A DNA stretch of 64,000 nt from Areca catechu (GCA_021397845.1 CM038053.1:147458041-147522040), one strand, 5' to 3'; counted from the stretch's first letter, positions 1 to 11,763 are shown. Notes: generated by a model from the letters alone, not told the origin. Made by a program: numbers and translations.

Positions 1-608
1 AAGTTCAAATAGGACAGTTAGCTGAATCTACTATGAGGAGAGAACCAGGTCAACTACCAAGTCAACCAATACCGAACCCTAGAAACAACCCACTCATTCT
101 TCAGCCTAATGTTCCACCTAAGAACCCTCAATTTGAGAATGCCAAAGCAATTTCTGAGCTTAGAAGTGGTAGGATTCTTAGGGACCCATATCAAGACCAG
201 GAGAGAGAGGCTAGTACTGATGCTAGCAAGAATGGGAAGTTAGAAGATGAGACTAGCCATGTAGAAGAGCCTGAGCCCGGGACTAGTACTGATACTGGTT
301 CCAATTTAAATGAAAAAAGGAAGAAGAGAGCAGATGAATTACCTGAGACTTATAAACCTAGAGTCCCGTTCCCTTCAGCCCTAGAAACTGGTTCTTCCTG
401 TAAAAAGCAAGGAGCATGCAACAAAGAGCTGATGGAATTATTCAAGCAAGTCCATATTAATTTACCCCTCCTCGATGCAATTCAGCACGTTCCAGCTTAC
501 GCTAAATTTCTCAAAGAACTCTGCACCCAAAAGCGTGAGCCACGAACCATAAAGAGAATCATTTTGTGTGAGGATGTATGTGCAGTCTTGTTAAATCAAT
601 TACCTTAG
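1..608 (+). pseudogene. Athila gag, C-terminal part
   Basis: The open frame is truncated at its 5' end by the window edge. It reads a proline- and charge-rich linker, then a block (PETYKPRVPFP ... LMELFKQVHINLPLLDAIQ ... YAKFLKELCTQKR) typical of the Athila gag/protease linker. It ends at TAG 606-608. The next codons continue the family sequence (KMKDPG) in the same frame, so the stop is a point mutation inside one gag-pol reading frame rather than a natural gag end. Gag would form the virus-like particle; this copy cannot make a complete one. Confidence 0.8.
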
Positions 609-2066
609 AAAATGAAAGACCCCGGTGCTCCTTTGATTTCTTGTGTTATAGGAGGCATTACCTTTGATCGAGCCCTGTTAGACCTAGGAGCTAGTGTGAA
701 CCTTCTTCCAACCTCGGTTTATAAAAAATTTGGGATAGGTGAACTAAAACCCACGTCAGTCATTCTACAACTAGCCGATAGATCTGTCAAGACACCACGT
801 GGTTTGATTGAGGATGTCTTAGTTAGAGTGAACCAATGTTATTTCCCAGTAGACTTCCTCATACTAGACATGGAACCATCCCAAGAGCTAAATCAGAATC
901 CCATAATCATAGGTTGTCCATTCCTAGCCACTGCCAATGCCAATATCAATTATAAAACGGGAGCTATGGACATTTCTTCTGGGGATCAAAAAGTGAGAAT
1001 TAATATTTTTAATGCCTCAAAGTTTGCTCGAGAGGAGGAGAATTGTTCTGTGATTAGTTTAGTAGATGAGATTGTTGAGTCTGAATTTTCCTCCAATTTG
1101 ATGGAAGATAACAAGCCTATTGCTGAAACCCAAGTCCAAGAGGTAAATGCCCTACTTGATTCACCTCAACCTTCACCACCTTGGTCAATGCAAACTGAAT
1201 CCTTACCTGACCTAGGAACTGGGCCTTTGCACCCTTCGATTCAGGCCCCACCACAACTTGAACTAAAAACTTTGCCTGAATTGCTTAAGTATGTGTTTTT
1301 AGGACCCGACAAAACCCTGCCTGTAATCATTGCTTCTGACCTAACCATTGAGCAGGAAAACCAATTGATAGATGTTCTAAAAACACATAGGGAGGCCATA
1401 GGTTGGACCATTGCTAATTTAAAAGGCATTAGTCCATCAATTTGTATGCACCATATCCATACTAAGGATAGTGCCAAGCCAACTAGAGAGATGCAAAGAT
1501 GGCTCAACCCAAACATGCAAGAAGTGGTCAATAAGGAAGTGATTAAATGGTTAGATGCTGGTATTATTTATCCTATTTTTGATAGCCACTGGGTGAGTCC
1601 TACTCAAGTCGTTCCAAAGAAATCTGGACTCACGGTTGTCCGTACTGACCATGGGGATTTAGTGCCAACACGACTTTCTACTGGGTGGCGTGTCTGTATA
1701 GATTATAGAAAACTTAATGCAGCTACTCTCAAAGACCACTTTCCCTTACCATTTATTGATCAGATCCTAGAAAGACTAGCTGGCCAGCAATACTTTTTCT
1801 TCTTAGATGGATACTCAGGATACAACCAGGTAGCAATCTATCCAGGAGACCAGGAAAAGACCACCTTCACATGTCCCTTTGGAACCTTTGCTTTCCATAG
1901 AATGCCTTTTGGATTGTGTAATGCACCTGTAACCTTTCAAAGGTGCATGATATCAATTTTCTCGGACATGGTAGGAGATTTTTTAGAAAATTTTATGGAT
2001 GATTTTTCAGTCTTTGGAGAATCTTTTGAGAGTTGCCTCAATAATTTGAAGAAAATATTAAAATGA
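609..2066 (+). pseudogene. Athila protease and reverse transcriptase, N-terminal part
   Basis: Same frame as the gag part. Residues 20-35 carry LLDLGASVNLLP, the aspartic protease active-site region in the D-L-G form common in Athila. A long linker leads to RT: the VSPTQVVPKK region, GWRVCIDYRKLN, FLDGYSGYNQ, RMPFGLCNAPVTFQ and FMDDFSVFG, which contains the catalytic D-D. The frame ends at TGA 2064-2066 inside RT. The coding sequence continues in the same frame after it (CIETNLVLSWEK), so this is another point stop. Confidence 0.9.
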
Positions 2067-2830
2067 TGTATTGAGACGAATTTAGTTCTGAGCTGGGAAA
2101 AGAGCCATTTCATGGTTCGAGAAGGGATTGTTTTAGGACATATTGTATCTAAGAGAGGGATCGAGGTAGATAAAGCAAAGGTTGAATTGATCTCTAAACT
2201 TCCTCCACCCATCTCTATCAAACAAATTCGATCTTTTCTCGGCCATGTAGGATTCTATCATCGCTTCATCAAAGACTTTTCCAAAATTTCCGTCCTTTGT
2301 GTAATCTACTTGCTAAGGACGTTCCTTTCAATTTTGATGAAGATTATCTTAAGGCTTTTGAGTTTCTAAAGGAAGCTGTGACCCAAGCCCCAATCATTCA
2401 ACCCCCTGATTGGTCATTACCTTTTGAAATCATGTGCGATGCTTTAGACTTTGCCATAGGAGCTGTCTCGGGCCAAAGGGTAAACAAATGTCCCATAGTG
2501 ATTTTTATGCTAGCAGAACTTTGAATGAAGCCCAAGAAAATTATACCACTACTGAAAAGGAGTTGCTAGCTGTGGTGTTTGCCCTGGAAAAGTTTAGATC
2601 ATATCTTTTAGGTTCCAAGATTGTGGTTTATTCGGATCACTCGGCTTTGAGATACCTGCTCTCAAAGAAAGATGCTAAACCACGATTGATTAGATGGATC
2701 TTACTTCTACAAGAGTTTGATATTGAAATTCGAGACAAGAAAGGATCTGAGAATGTTGTAGCAGACCATCTATCTAGGATTTTAGTTAAAGAGTGTGAAC
2801 CTGCATCAATTGAAGAATCTTTTCCGGATG
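2067..2830 (+). pseudogene. Athila RT thumb and RNase H, frameshifted
   Basis: RT continues with HFMVREGIVLGHIVSKRGIEV and FLGHVGFYHRFIKDFSKI, then shifts frame near 2290 and again near 2495. RNase H is recognisable from CDALDFAIGAV, YASRTLNEAQENYTTTEKELLAVV and YSDHSALRYLL, with the tail VVADHLSRI. The order and spacing match Athila pol. The frameshifts prevent one continuous protein. Confidence 0.85.
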
Positions 2831-4153
2831 AACAGCTCTTAGCAGTTTCACATGCAAAGGCCCCTTGGTTTGCAGATATTGTTAACTACTTATGGTTGGA
2901 CAAATCCCTGATGGCTGGTCCAAGAATGAAATGGATCGATTCTTTGCTCAAATTAAATATTACTTTTGGGAAGATCCTGAACTTTTTCGAATTTGTGCTG
3001 ATCAAATCATCCGTAGGTGTGTTCCTGAATCTGAACATCTAAGTATTTTAAACTTTTGCCACACCCTTGCTTGCGGAGGACATTTTTCTGGTCGAAAAAT
3101 TGTGGCTAAAGTTTTGCAAAGTGGATTTTACTGGCCGACATTGTTTAAGGATGCCTATACTTTTGGCAAAGAATGTCTTAAGTGTCAAGCCTTAGGCAAT
3201 ATTTCAAGAAAAGACATGATGCCTTTAAATCCCATTTTGGTAGTTGAAATCTTTGACGTTTGGAGAATTGATTTTATGGGACCCTTTCCACCCTATAATG
3301 GTTTTGAATATATTTTGGTGGCTGTCGATTATGTTTCTAAATGGATTAAGGCAATGGCAACACGAACCAATGATCATAAGGTAGTCATAAAGTTTGTTCA
3401 AAAGAATACTTCTCTAGGTTCGGATTTCCACGTGCCATCATTAGCAACGGAGGTGCCCATTTCACAAACTACCAATTTTGAATGCTTTTGCAAAAATATG
3501 GGGTCACACATAAAGTAGCTACACCTTATCACCTGCAAACAAGTGGCCAAGTGGAAGTATCCAATAGGGAGATCAAGAACATTTTGCAAAAGACTATTAT
3601 GCCCGATCGTAGAAACTGGTCAGATCGATTAGATGATGCATTATGGGCCTATCGGACAGCTTACAAGAATCCCATTGGAATGTCTCCCTATAGACTGATC
3701 TTTGGAAAAGCATGTCATCGTCCGGTAGAACTTGAACATAAAGCATATTGGGTGATTAAGCAAATAAATTTTGATTTAAATCAAGCTGGTTCTAACCGGA
3801 TGTTGCAACTAAGTGAACTAGATGAACTGAGGCGAGAGGCTTATGAAAATTCATGTATTTATAAAGAGAAAATGAAAGCCTTTCATGATCAATTTATTTC
3901 TAGGAAAATCTTTGAGCCAAATCAACAAGTCTGGTTATTTAATTCAAGGCTTCGATTATTTCCTGGAAAATTGAGATCTAGATGGGATGGACCTTACATT
4001 GTTAATCAAGTATTCCCCCATGGTGCAGTCAAAATTTATGATTCTAGGTCAGGAAACTTCTTTAAGGTGAATGGTCAACGTTTAAAACCATACATTGAAG
4101 GAATATCAACAAATCGAACCATTGACCAAGTAACATTAACTGACCCACACTGA
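2831..4153 (+). pseudogene. Athila integrase, frameshifted and active site altered
   Basis: The zinc-binding HHCC region is visible (CHTLACGGHF ... ECLKCQ near 3055-3190). The first catalytic Asp lies in WRIDFMGPF near 3260. The second sits in a shifted frame near 3420-3470 that reads RAIISNGGAHF, with Asn where the family has Asp. The catalytic Glu is in GQVEVSNREIK near 3545-3580. The C-terminal domain (SRWDGPYIVNQVFPHGAVKI) ends at TGA 4151-4153. Frame changes lie near 2895 and between 3400 and 3490. This integrase cannot be functional. Confidence 0.88.
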
Positions 4154-5205
4154 ACTGAGCTGCATTATGTCTGGCTGAAGACATTAAACTTAGCGCTTGT
4201 TGGGAGGCAACCCAATATGTACTCTATTTCTTTCAAAAATTTTGAAAAAAATTTTTTTTTTTTTTTTTGCAGCCTCTACATTGTTCATGAGCTCCTCTTC
4301 TCAGGTAAGCCCTATCCCTTTATATTTTTTAGTTCTTATGGTTTATTTGCCTTTTTATACCATTAGGGACAATGGTATTTAAGTTGGGGGGTCAGGACAA
4401 TTTTTTAAATTTTTTTTTTTTTAAAAAAAAAAGAGTTTTCATGTGTCAAAAATAAATCTGGAGCAAGATAGACTAGGAAAAGTAATAAGAGTTAGAGAGT
4501 GTTGCTAATGACTGTAGCGAGTCAAGAAGTAGACTAGCGTGTCAGACTTTTAGGGCCTACTTAGATCACCTAAAGGCTATTAGCACTTCCATTGCACATG
4601 CACGCTGACGAGACAAAGTAAGTATTAGTTGTAAGAACAATTGAGGACTTAATTATCATTGAAAACTGGTAATTGATATATATCCCAATTTAATTTTTTT
4701 TTTTTTGAGGAAAGAGCTACCTACCTGAAATAAAAGTGCAAAATATAGAGTATATGTGGATCGCCCTGAACTTAGTAACCGGGTCTCTGCACCTAAGTCA
4801 AGTGTAGAGGTTTGCGTCAAACGGTGAAGGGAAGGCCAGGTGCTCAGCACAAAAAAAAAAAAAACAAAAATTAGGTAGTGTGAAAGCTAACTCAGTTCAT
4901 AAGCTTAATTTAGGGATGTATAGAAAATTAACCAAAGTAAGTGTTAATCAAAGATACATTTGTTCTTGCAAACTAGTACCAAAATGTTAAGTTAGTCATC
5001 ACAAACACAAGTGCTGTAGATCTTTAGATGAACTCTAAGAAAGTTTCTAATTATGCTGACTGCAAAATTAATTTCTGAAACTCAATACTTAGTTAATGAT
5101 ACTTGCTAGATCTTTTTACTTTCAAACCTGGATCTATTTTTGTAAAGGATGATCTTTGTGACACATAGTTATACTTTGTGCATTGCTAAGGGACTAGCAA
5201 TAAGT
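4154..5205 (+). other. Athila 3' untranslated region, no gene
   Basis: About 1 kb between the end of pol and the polypurine tract. It is AT-rich with several poly-T/poly-A runs (4250-4270, 4410-4430, 4690-4705, 4850-4864). It also contains an internal purine tract, AAGTTGGGGGG, at 4381-4391, identical to the one next to the LTR. No convincing ORF is present. Athila elements characteristically have a long segment here, sometimes with a degenerate env-like ORF; I see no trace of one. Confidence 0.6.
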
Positions 5206-5216
5206 AAGTTGGGGGG
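5206..5216 (+). other. Polypurine tract of the Athila element
   Basis: AAGTTGGGGGG directly precedes the LTR start TGTGATAAAT. In LTR retrotransposons this tract primes plus-strand DNA synthesis. The same string occurs upstream at 4381. Confidence 0.75.
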
Positions 5217-5599
5217 TGTGATAAATCATGGATTTACACGTTTATTTTAAGTATTTTAGTTAATTAGTGGTGCTAACATTCTTTTAATAACCTAATTTCA
5301 TAATTAATTTGGACTTTCCTGCAAAACTAATTATTTTAGAAATATCTTTGAAAAATGTGAAATTAGAGTATGTTCATGAAAAATAGATTTCAAGTTAAAG
5401 CACCACACACCCATTCAAATGATTAATAAAATATTTAATAATGATCATGAAATTAGTAAAATTAATAAGTTTGAAACCCGCCAATAGGTAGAGCTTGATT
5501 TATGGAATCCAACGACGCAAACAGTACTTAAATCAGGTTCGAAATGAAGAAGTTATGAATTTCTTTAGCATTTTGCACATATTTTGATGCTGCACGCTT

Positions 5600-6165
5600 T
5601 TTGGAGCAGCCGGTCCATCATGGACCGGCTGCTGGGTTTATGTTTCACAGGATGGTTCACCGGCAGCCATTGCTACCGGTCCACGGAACAGGGCATGGAC
5701 CACAGCCCTCCAGAGGTGCCGAAACTCGCCGGGAAGCACACCGGTGGTGTCCCTGGCCGGAGGAGAAGATCCGGCGGTGGTTTGACGGGCGGTGGTGGTG
5801 TGTTTTTTTGGTGGCAAACAAGAGGAAGCAGCCCACGTTCTTCACGAGGTGTCCACGGCCAGAGAAGAAGCTCCGGCAGTGGCGTTGCCGGGCGTTCTTC
5901 ACGGGTTGCTGGGCATTCTCCACAGTTACGGGCGAGCAGTCCACGGGCACGACCGAGCTTCTCCACAGGCACGGGCGTTGCACGGTGGTTTCATGAGCTG
6001 ATGCACGGGCTGGGCATTCTTCACGGGCTGCTAGGCCTTCTCCACAAGCACAGGCGAGCACTCCACGAGTGTTGCCGAGCTGAGCACGAGCAGCGTGATG
6101 TACGGGCGCTACAGGGCGGTGAGCATAGGATCAGCGGGATCTGCTCCGATGAAGGTGGCTAATGT
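5600..6165 (+). repeat. GC-rich degenerate repeat island inside the Athila LTR
   Basis: About 565 bp is markedly GC-rich against AT-rich flanks. It contains repeated variants of CACGGGC, CTCCAC and GGCGAGCA, for example at 5935-5985 and 6003-6075. The lack of stops in several frames gives overlapping ORFs on both strands, but none resembles a protein family I know. It is probably a degenerate tandem repeat in the LTR's U3 region. Confidence 0.5.
5606..5632. repeat. Perfect 13-bp palindrome with 1-nt centre
   Basis: The arms GCAGCCGGTCCAT and ATGGACCGGCTGC are exact reverse complements around a single C. The palindrome lies at the start of the GC-rich part of the LTR. It could form a cruciform or RNA hairpin, or be a symmetric protein-binding site. 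Confidence 0.7.
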
Positions 6166-6248
6166 CCAGTTCGGTAAACATGGAGTGGTCACGGTACTCC
6201 TTTTGTCCCACATCGCTAATATGCAACGAGCTCTCCTCTCCGGTCAAT

Positions 6249-6256
6249 TATAAAAT
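6249..6256 (+). promoter_or_regulatory. TATA-like box of the Athila LTR
   Basis: TATAAAAT lies about 600 bp before the LTR end, just downstream of the GC-rich island. That is a reasonable place for the U3 promoter. This is inferred from sequence only. Confidence 0.4.
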
Positions 6257-6853
6257 GAACCCCATAGCACAAGGCAGAGATATCCGGCAGAGAGAGCAAG
6301 GTACAGGGTAGAGGACATTGCTTGGGTTGCGGGTTGGCTTTTGGGAGTGAGGTTTCTCAAAGGAGAGCATGTCCCTACACCATCTTCCAGCCTTCTCCCT
6401 CTCTGAGATCAAGATTCGAAGAAGAAGACGCAAAGGAAGCCCAGTTTGCTCCACGGAGTATGAAGGAAGGAGCTATCTTCCCGATGAGGCTGCGCTGATC
6501 TGTTCTTATCTTTGTTATTTGTTTTGTTAATTTAGTTTTTACTTCATTGTACTTAGACCTTAAATTTCAATCAATGCAATATCTCTTTTAATTCCTGTTG
6601 TTCGTCTTGTCTGCAAATAGATGCTAGGATCTAAATAATAGATCCTAGTGCCAAGTTTTCCTGCAATTTTAATTCTTATATTTTTCGACTTCAAATATTT
6701 TTTTTACAAGATCAAAAATTTCAAATCCTAAACACCGCCTTCTCTGTGGATTCGACCAGACTCCTCTTGCTACGTATTTTTAAATATTTTAAGAAGTCAG
6801 ATTTTAAACTGATAGCCTCGGTGTTTTAATGACAACCTCACGGTCCTACCACA

Positions 6854-7230
6854 TTCTCCCTCCCACATGGTTCCCACAGAGGCCTTCGTGTATCTCCTGG
6901 AGTACGAAGGCCGCCTTTGTGAGCCTGAGGCACTTCAGGAGCGGGTAGGAGTGAGATCGGCGGTAGAGCTGGCCTTCCATCAAAACGAACCGGGAGGCCT
7001 TCTTCTTGATGTGGCCGACTTCCATGCGATCCTCTAGCAAGGTGGCATCAGTGATGTACCTGATGTACCTATCCATCCAGCTCGGCTCTGGGATGACTTG
7101 TTGCACCTCCTTTAGGCCTTCGTAGCTTAGATTGTCGAGGTACTCGACGTAGGCGTACCCTAGTGATGGGTCCAACAGTGTCACGAGCCTCGACAGTGTG
7201 TTTGCGCGTGCATTCTCCCCCCGAGGGATA
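6854..7230 (-). pseudogene. Tat-A integrase N-terminus, truncated by Athila
   Basis: The frame reads the RNase H/integrase linker (SYEGLKEVQQVIPEPSWMDRYIRYI), then GQLYRRSHSYPLLKCL and the start of the HHCC zinc finger (EIHEGLCGNHVGGRM). It is cut at 6854 by the Athila LTR end. The catalytic core is absent from this side of the insertion. Confidence 0.85.
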
Positions 7231-8765
7231 TGGAAAATGCTGAAACTTCGGAAGCCTGTCGTGCCTGAGCAGACTCATTCTAGGTACTTCATCATCTGAG
7301 GATCTCATACTCTCCGGAGACTTGCTTGGAAACCAGTTGGGAGTTGGTAAAGACTTTCAAGCTCACACGCCCAACTCGCAAGAGACTTTTAGACCCGCGA
7401 GGAGCACCTTATACTCTGCCTGGTTGTTTGTTGCGGTGAACTTGAAGTAGAGAGCACATTCTGTCACCACCCCATCGCTATTGGCGAGGATGAGGCCTGC
7501 TCTGCTCCCGCAGGAATTGGATGCGCCATCCACGTGGAAGATCCAAGGCTCCTCCTCTAGTCCGAGCTCTGCTTGGCGCTCCATCTTTGTCTGCTCTGGC
7601 TCCTCGTTGAGCCCTGTGCATTCGACCACGAAGTCAGCTAGGACTTGGACCTTCTGTGAAGACCTCAGTCGATACGTTATGTCAAACTCGCTTAGCAGCA
7701 GGGACCACTTAGCCAGTCTCCCAAAGGTCTCGGGGTGGCTAAGCATGGTCCTCAGTGGCTGGTCCATCATGACCATGATGGGATGTGTTTGAAAATAGGG
7801 CCTGAGGTGCTTAGCAAATGTTATTAGTGCAAAAATGAATTTCTCGGAGCGAGTATACCTGATCTCCACATCGCGAAGGATTTTGCTGGTGTAGTACATC
7901 GGCTTCTGGGACCCATCCTTATCTGCACGGAGGAGGACCGAGTTGACTGCTTTGGGTGTGACCGCCAGATAAAGCAAGAGCTCCTCCCCTTTCTTCGGTC
8001 TGGAGAGCAGCGAAGGAGTGATCAGGAACTCCTTCAATTCTTCAAAGGTCATTCTGTACTCCTCCGTCCAGGTGAAGTCGTCCATCTTGCGTAGCGCCTT
8101 GAAGAACGGGAGGCAGTGATCAGCCGACCTCGAGATGAGCCAGCTCAGCGCTGTGATCCGTCCCGTCAAGCGCTGGACTTGCTTCTTGGATGTCAGGTGC
8201 TTTATGTCAATGATCGCCTGGACCTTCTCCAGGTTGGCTTCAATGCCCCTCTGAGTGACCATGAAGCCAAGGAACATTCCCGCCGCTACTCCGAAGGTGC
8301 ACTTCACTGGGTTCAGCTTCATCTGGTACTTTTGAAGGTTGTGGAAGGCTTCGGTGAGGTTACGACGTGGCTCGAGCTCGGCTTGCTCATGACAAGCATG
8401 TCGTCCACGTACACCTGCATGTTTCGACCAATCTGGTCTTTGAAGAATCTATTGACCAGACACTGATATGTGGCCCAGGCATTCTTCAGACCAAAGGGCA
8501 TCATCCTATAGTAGTATGTTCCTTGGTCGATGATGAAGGTGGTGTGCTCCTCGTCCTTTGGGTGCATCCGGATCTAATTGTAACTGGAGAATGCATCCAT
8601 GAAGGAGAGGAGCCTGTGCCCTGAGGTGGTGTCCACCAACTTATCGATCTTCGATAGGAGGAAGCTATCCTTCAGGCATGCCTTGTTGAGGTCAGTGTAG
8701 TCAACACAGATCCTCCATTTGTCATCGCTCTTCTTTACCATCACCATATTCACCAGCCAGCTCAT
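7231..8765 (-). pseudogene. Tat-A reverse transcriptase, RNase H and second RNase H
   Basis: RT motifs in order are KWRICVDYTDLNKAC, LLSFMDAFSSYNQ (split by a stop near 8575), MMPFGLKNAWATYQ and YVDDMLVMS near 8400. The YVDD box is intact. Then follow LNPVKCTFGV and FLGFMVTQRGIEA, RNase H, and an archaeal-type RNase H beginning WIFHVDGASNSCGSRAG with TATNNQAEYKVLLAGL. The tether to integrase at 7231-7362 is frameshifted. The copy is broken by frame changes near 8570 and 8330. Confidence 0.88.
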
Positions 8766-9570
8766 ATATTACACCTCCCGAACGAAACTGGCGGTGAGGA
8801 GTTTGTCTACTTCCTCCTTGATGGCCGCCTGCCTCTTCAGGGCGAAGCTTCTCTTCTTTTATGGAACTGGTCATTGCTTTGGGTCAATGCTCAGCTTGTG
8901 GGTGATGATGTCAGGGAGGATACCTGGAATGTCTGTCGCTGTCCAGGCGAACACATCTACATTCATCCATAAGAACTCCTAAAGGTGGGCCCTTTCCTCA
9001 TCCTGCAGCTGGGCCTCATTTGCACCGTCTTTACAGGATCGTCTCCAAGTGGATAGGAGAGCAGGTGTTCAATCAGGCCTCCCCTGGGGTCCTGAGCCCT
9101 ATGGTCGAGATCATCCGCCGTGGGATCACCCTCGGGGCCTTGGCCCCAGGGAGGGTTTGGAAACAGTGCTGCACCGGTTGAGGTGCTTCTCTCATCTCCC
9201 CGACACCGTAAGGAGTTGGGAACTACACAAGTAGTATCCTGGTGGAGACGACGACGTCGAGCAGGTTGAGCCCAGGTCGGCTAAGGATCATGTTGTAGGC
9301 TAAAGGAAGCATGACAACCATGAAGGTCATCATGACGGTGCTCTGCTAAGGTGGGGTCCCGGTAATTATTGGGAGAGTAATCTCTCCCTTAACCCTCACA
9401 GAATCACCCGTGAAACTGACAAGGGGAGTGCGCACAGGTCTGAGTTGAGTAGGAGAAAGTTTCATTCTGGAGAAAGCATTGTAGAAAAGCAAATCCGTGG
9501 AGCTTCCACTATCAACCATGATGCATTTTACAGGATGCTTCGCGATTGTCATCTCGATGACCACGGCATC
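8766..9570 (-). pseudogene. Tat-A protease and protease-RT linker
   Basis: The protease active site is VDSGSSTDLLFYNAF with D-S-G intact (near 9500). It is followed by LRPVRTPLVSFTGDSV and GEITLPIITGT. The usual LSRPGLNLLDVVVST block follows in another frame. The region 8766-9250 is the Tat linker before RT and is full of stops. Confidence 0.8.
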
Positions 9571-9689
9571 ATTATTTACATTCCCCCATCTCCCCCCTCC
9601 CTCATAAAGGGGAGTACATTTTCAGAATGCCCTACCCCCTGGGCCTTCATGGATGCGTGCCTAGCTCCCCAGCATATCATCCAAACCGG

Positions 9690-11250
9690 CTTCTCGGTAG
9701 GGCGGTTATCGACCGCTGGAGCTGGCAGGAGAGCAACAAGCACCCGGGGTTCTGCTTATGGTCTGCCCCCCACAAACCTTTTGAGGTAGCCCTTCTTGAT
9801 GAGTTCTTCGATCTCCCACTTAAGGTTATGGCATTCCTCGGTGTCATGGCCATGGTCATGGTGGAAACGACATACTTCATTTTGTCTCGGCTAGCGGACG
9901 GCTTCATCGGAGGTGGGTGCTTCAGGTAGGGCTCTCCTTCAATCTCCATGAGGATATTCATCCTCGGGGCGAGGAGGGGGGTGTAACTCCCCTCGAAAAT
10001 AGGAGCGCTTCTCATCCTTGGTCCCTGCCAGAAGCTCGGAGCTGGAGGTCCCAGCTTCCGCATCCCAGATGCCTCGACAGGGGTTGGTTTCTTTAGCGGT
10101 TTCCTGTCGAGGTCCTGCCTCATGCGATCCACCTCCTCGCCGCGGATGTATTTCTGAGCTTGCAGTAGGAGCTCAGAGTAGCTCTTGGGGGGCTTCTTAT
10201 CGAGCGAGTAAGCTAGGCAGGAGGTCCTGAGTCCCCGCTTCAGAGCCAACATGGCAATTGGCTCCTTGAGATCGTAGATCTCCAACATGGCAGCTTTGAA
10301 ATGGGCCACGTAGTCCCGCAGGGGCTTGTGATCCTGCTACCTAATGGAGAAGAGACTATCTGCCTCTCGAGGCATCTTTCGATAGGCGTCGAAGTGAGCC
10401 ATGAACTTCTACCCTAGCTAGGCGAAGGAGTTGATGCTCTCCGGCTCCTGACGGGTGAACCACACCCGGGTTGCTTTCCAGAGAGTGGTAGGAAAGGTGA
10501 TGCAGAGGAGGGCGGCGGTGGCCTCCTAGACCCTCATGAGGGCCCTGTAGCTTTTCAGGTGATCCAAGGGGTCGATGGTCCCATCGTAAGGGTCCACCTG
10601 CGGCATACGGAACCGATGTGGGATCAGCTCATCTTGGACTTCTCAAGAGAAAGGGGGACAGGCATCGTAGCTCGCTGGCTCGCTAGTGGAGCCCGGTAGA
10701 TTGGCAAACTTACAGGATAATTTTGCCAGCTTGCAGTCATGCTCCTCCAGGTGCTTCTCCACCATATTCCTGATGGCTTCGTCAGTGGACCCCTCCATCG
10801 AGGGAGATGGAGAAGGTGACATGGGTGCATGGCGCCCATGGTGGGGGGTCTTGTTTTTTCTACCTTGGAGGGTTTTGGACACCACCTACTCAAGGTCTGG
10901 TGAGCAGCTCTCCCTGTCGGCAGATCCAGCTTAATGTCTTTTCGTTTGAGTTTGGTGGCTACCCCGGTTGTCAGTGATGGCCCGTGGCTGTGAAGGCCTT
11001 CCTTGGAAGGAATGCATGCTATCGTGGGATGCTGTGGCATGGGCCATAGGAGTCCCTGGCTACTGATGAGTAGCTAAGGATCGGTGTTGGTGCTGAAGCT
11101 GGCGCACTGCCATGGCAAGGATCTGTATCTGCTAGGTGAGTACAGCCAACTGAGATTCCAGTGGAGGCGGTTGGGCCACCTCTGGGTTGTGTGTGTTTCT
11201 CGAAGAAGGGGAGTCTCCCGCACGACTAGTGGAGATCTCTCTCATCCGCG
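9690..11250 (-). pseudogene. Tat-A gag
   Basis: Gag fragments run from a Gln-rich N-terminal stretch near 11100-11230, through a predicted helix (MVEKHLEEHDCKLAKL near 10740), to a Gag core in shifted frames (VDPYDGTIDPLDHLKSYRALM near 10550; VAHFKAAMLEIYDLKEP near 10280; YSELLLQAQKYIRGEE near 10170). These are typical of Tat Gag. Many stops and frame changes are present. The start cannot be fixed. Confidence 0.75.
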
Positions 11251-11763
11251 TCGTCACCATCCTTCCATTGGACTACTTGTAAGGGGGCTCAAGTTGGATC
11301 AAAGATTGCTCCGTCCTCCTACCTGGCATGCCAAGCTATTATCGCCAAGATTGTTATGGCCTGTAGCTTCTATCGAGGTTGGATCGCCCCTTTTGTGCTC
11401 TTGGGATGTCCTGCTCCTTTGAACCTACAAAAATGGGGTTAGTGACCTAGGCCAGGGATTTCGGTGGGGGCACTCCGACGGTCAAGTCTGTGACGATTCA
11501 GGAAAATAGATCCTCCTGATCGAGCCCCTCTTGATGGACTCCATGCCAGGAGGAGTGAGTGGTGTGAGAGTGGGGTGCAAGTGAGTCGGGAAGATGGTGG
11601 CCGAGCTAGAGGGAAACTCTATATAGCCTTTTTCTCCCTTGACTTGCTTGAGTTGGGTAGTGAGATAGTTGTGTAGTTGTCATTGTTACCTCCCCACTGG
11701 GGGTGCCGATGGTTTTTTTAAGCCCTGGTGGTTGTTGGGTGCCTACCTCGGGATCTCCCTCGT
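11251..11763 (-). repeat. Probable Tat-A leader and LTR part
   Basis: The region lies upstream of gag on the - strand. It includes a sequence resembling Tat LTR ends (GTCGGAGTGCCCCCACC near 11465) and a TATA-like TATATA at 11620-11625. It is cut at 11763 by chromovirus G, and its continuation lies after 20892. The primer site and exact LTR ends are not convincing, so the LTR assignment is inference. Confidence 0.5.

Larger units (their letters stand above)
1..6853 (+). mobile_element. Athila-type Ty3/gypsy retrotransposon, 3' part
   Basis: The order is gag end, protease, reverse transcriptase, RNase H, integrase, long 3' untranslated region, polypurine tract and 3' LTR, which is the Ty3/gypsy order. 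The protease context (LDLGASVNLLP), RT signatures (GWRVCIDYRKLN, FMDD) and the LTR start TGTGATAAAT fit the Athila clade. The 5' LTR and most of gag lie left of the window. The LTR ends TACCACA at 6853, and the sequence then switches to the antisense integrase of a Tat element, so this copy inserted into that element. Coding capacity is lost: two in-frame stops and at least four frameshifts are visible. Confidence 0.93.
5217..6853 (+). repeat. Athila 3' LTR
   Basis: It starts TGTGATA immediately after the polypurine tract and ends TACCACA, an imperfect terminal inverted repeat. Length is 1637 bp. It contains a TATA-like box (6249), a GC-rich island (5600-6165), a perfect palindrome (5606-5632) and an AT-rich 3' third. 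The partner 5' LTR is outside the window, so neither age nor target duplication can be read. Confidence 0.85.
6854..11763 (-). mobile_element. Tat-type Ty3/gypsy element (Tat-A), interrupted
   Basis: Reading the - strand gives LTR-like sequence, gag, protease, RT, RNase H, a second archaeal-type RNase H and the first part of integrase. That dual RNase H order is typical of the Tat lineage. The element stops in the integrase zinc-binding region at 6854, where the Athila LTR begins. On the other side it is cut by chromovirus G at 11764 and continues after 20892. The remaining 3' half lies left of the window. All coding parts carry stops or frameshifts. Confidence 0.85.

Noticed and set aside
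4250..4270. Poly-T tract as a possible terminator or retroposon tail
   Set aside because: Such homopolymer runs are frequent in the Athila 3' region and have no flanking duplication or Pol III gene.
5584..6162. 192-codon ORF and overlapping ORFs on both strands
   Set aside because: They lie in the GC-rich part of the Athila LTR, where few stops occur by chance. The peptide is low-complexity Ser/Arg/Gly.
11084..11422. 112-codon + strand ORF
   Set aside because: It is opposite to the Tat-A gag start and leader, with no similarity to a known family.
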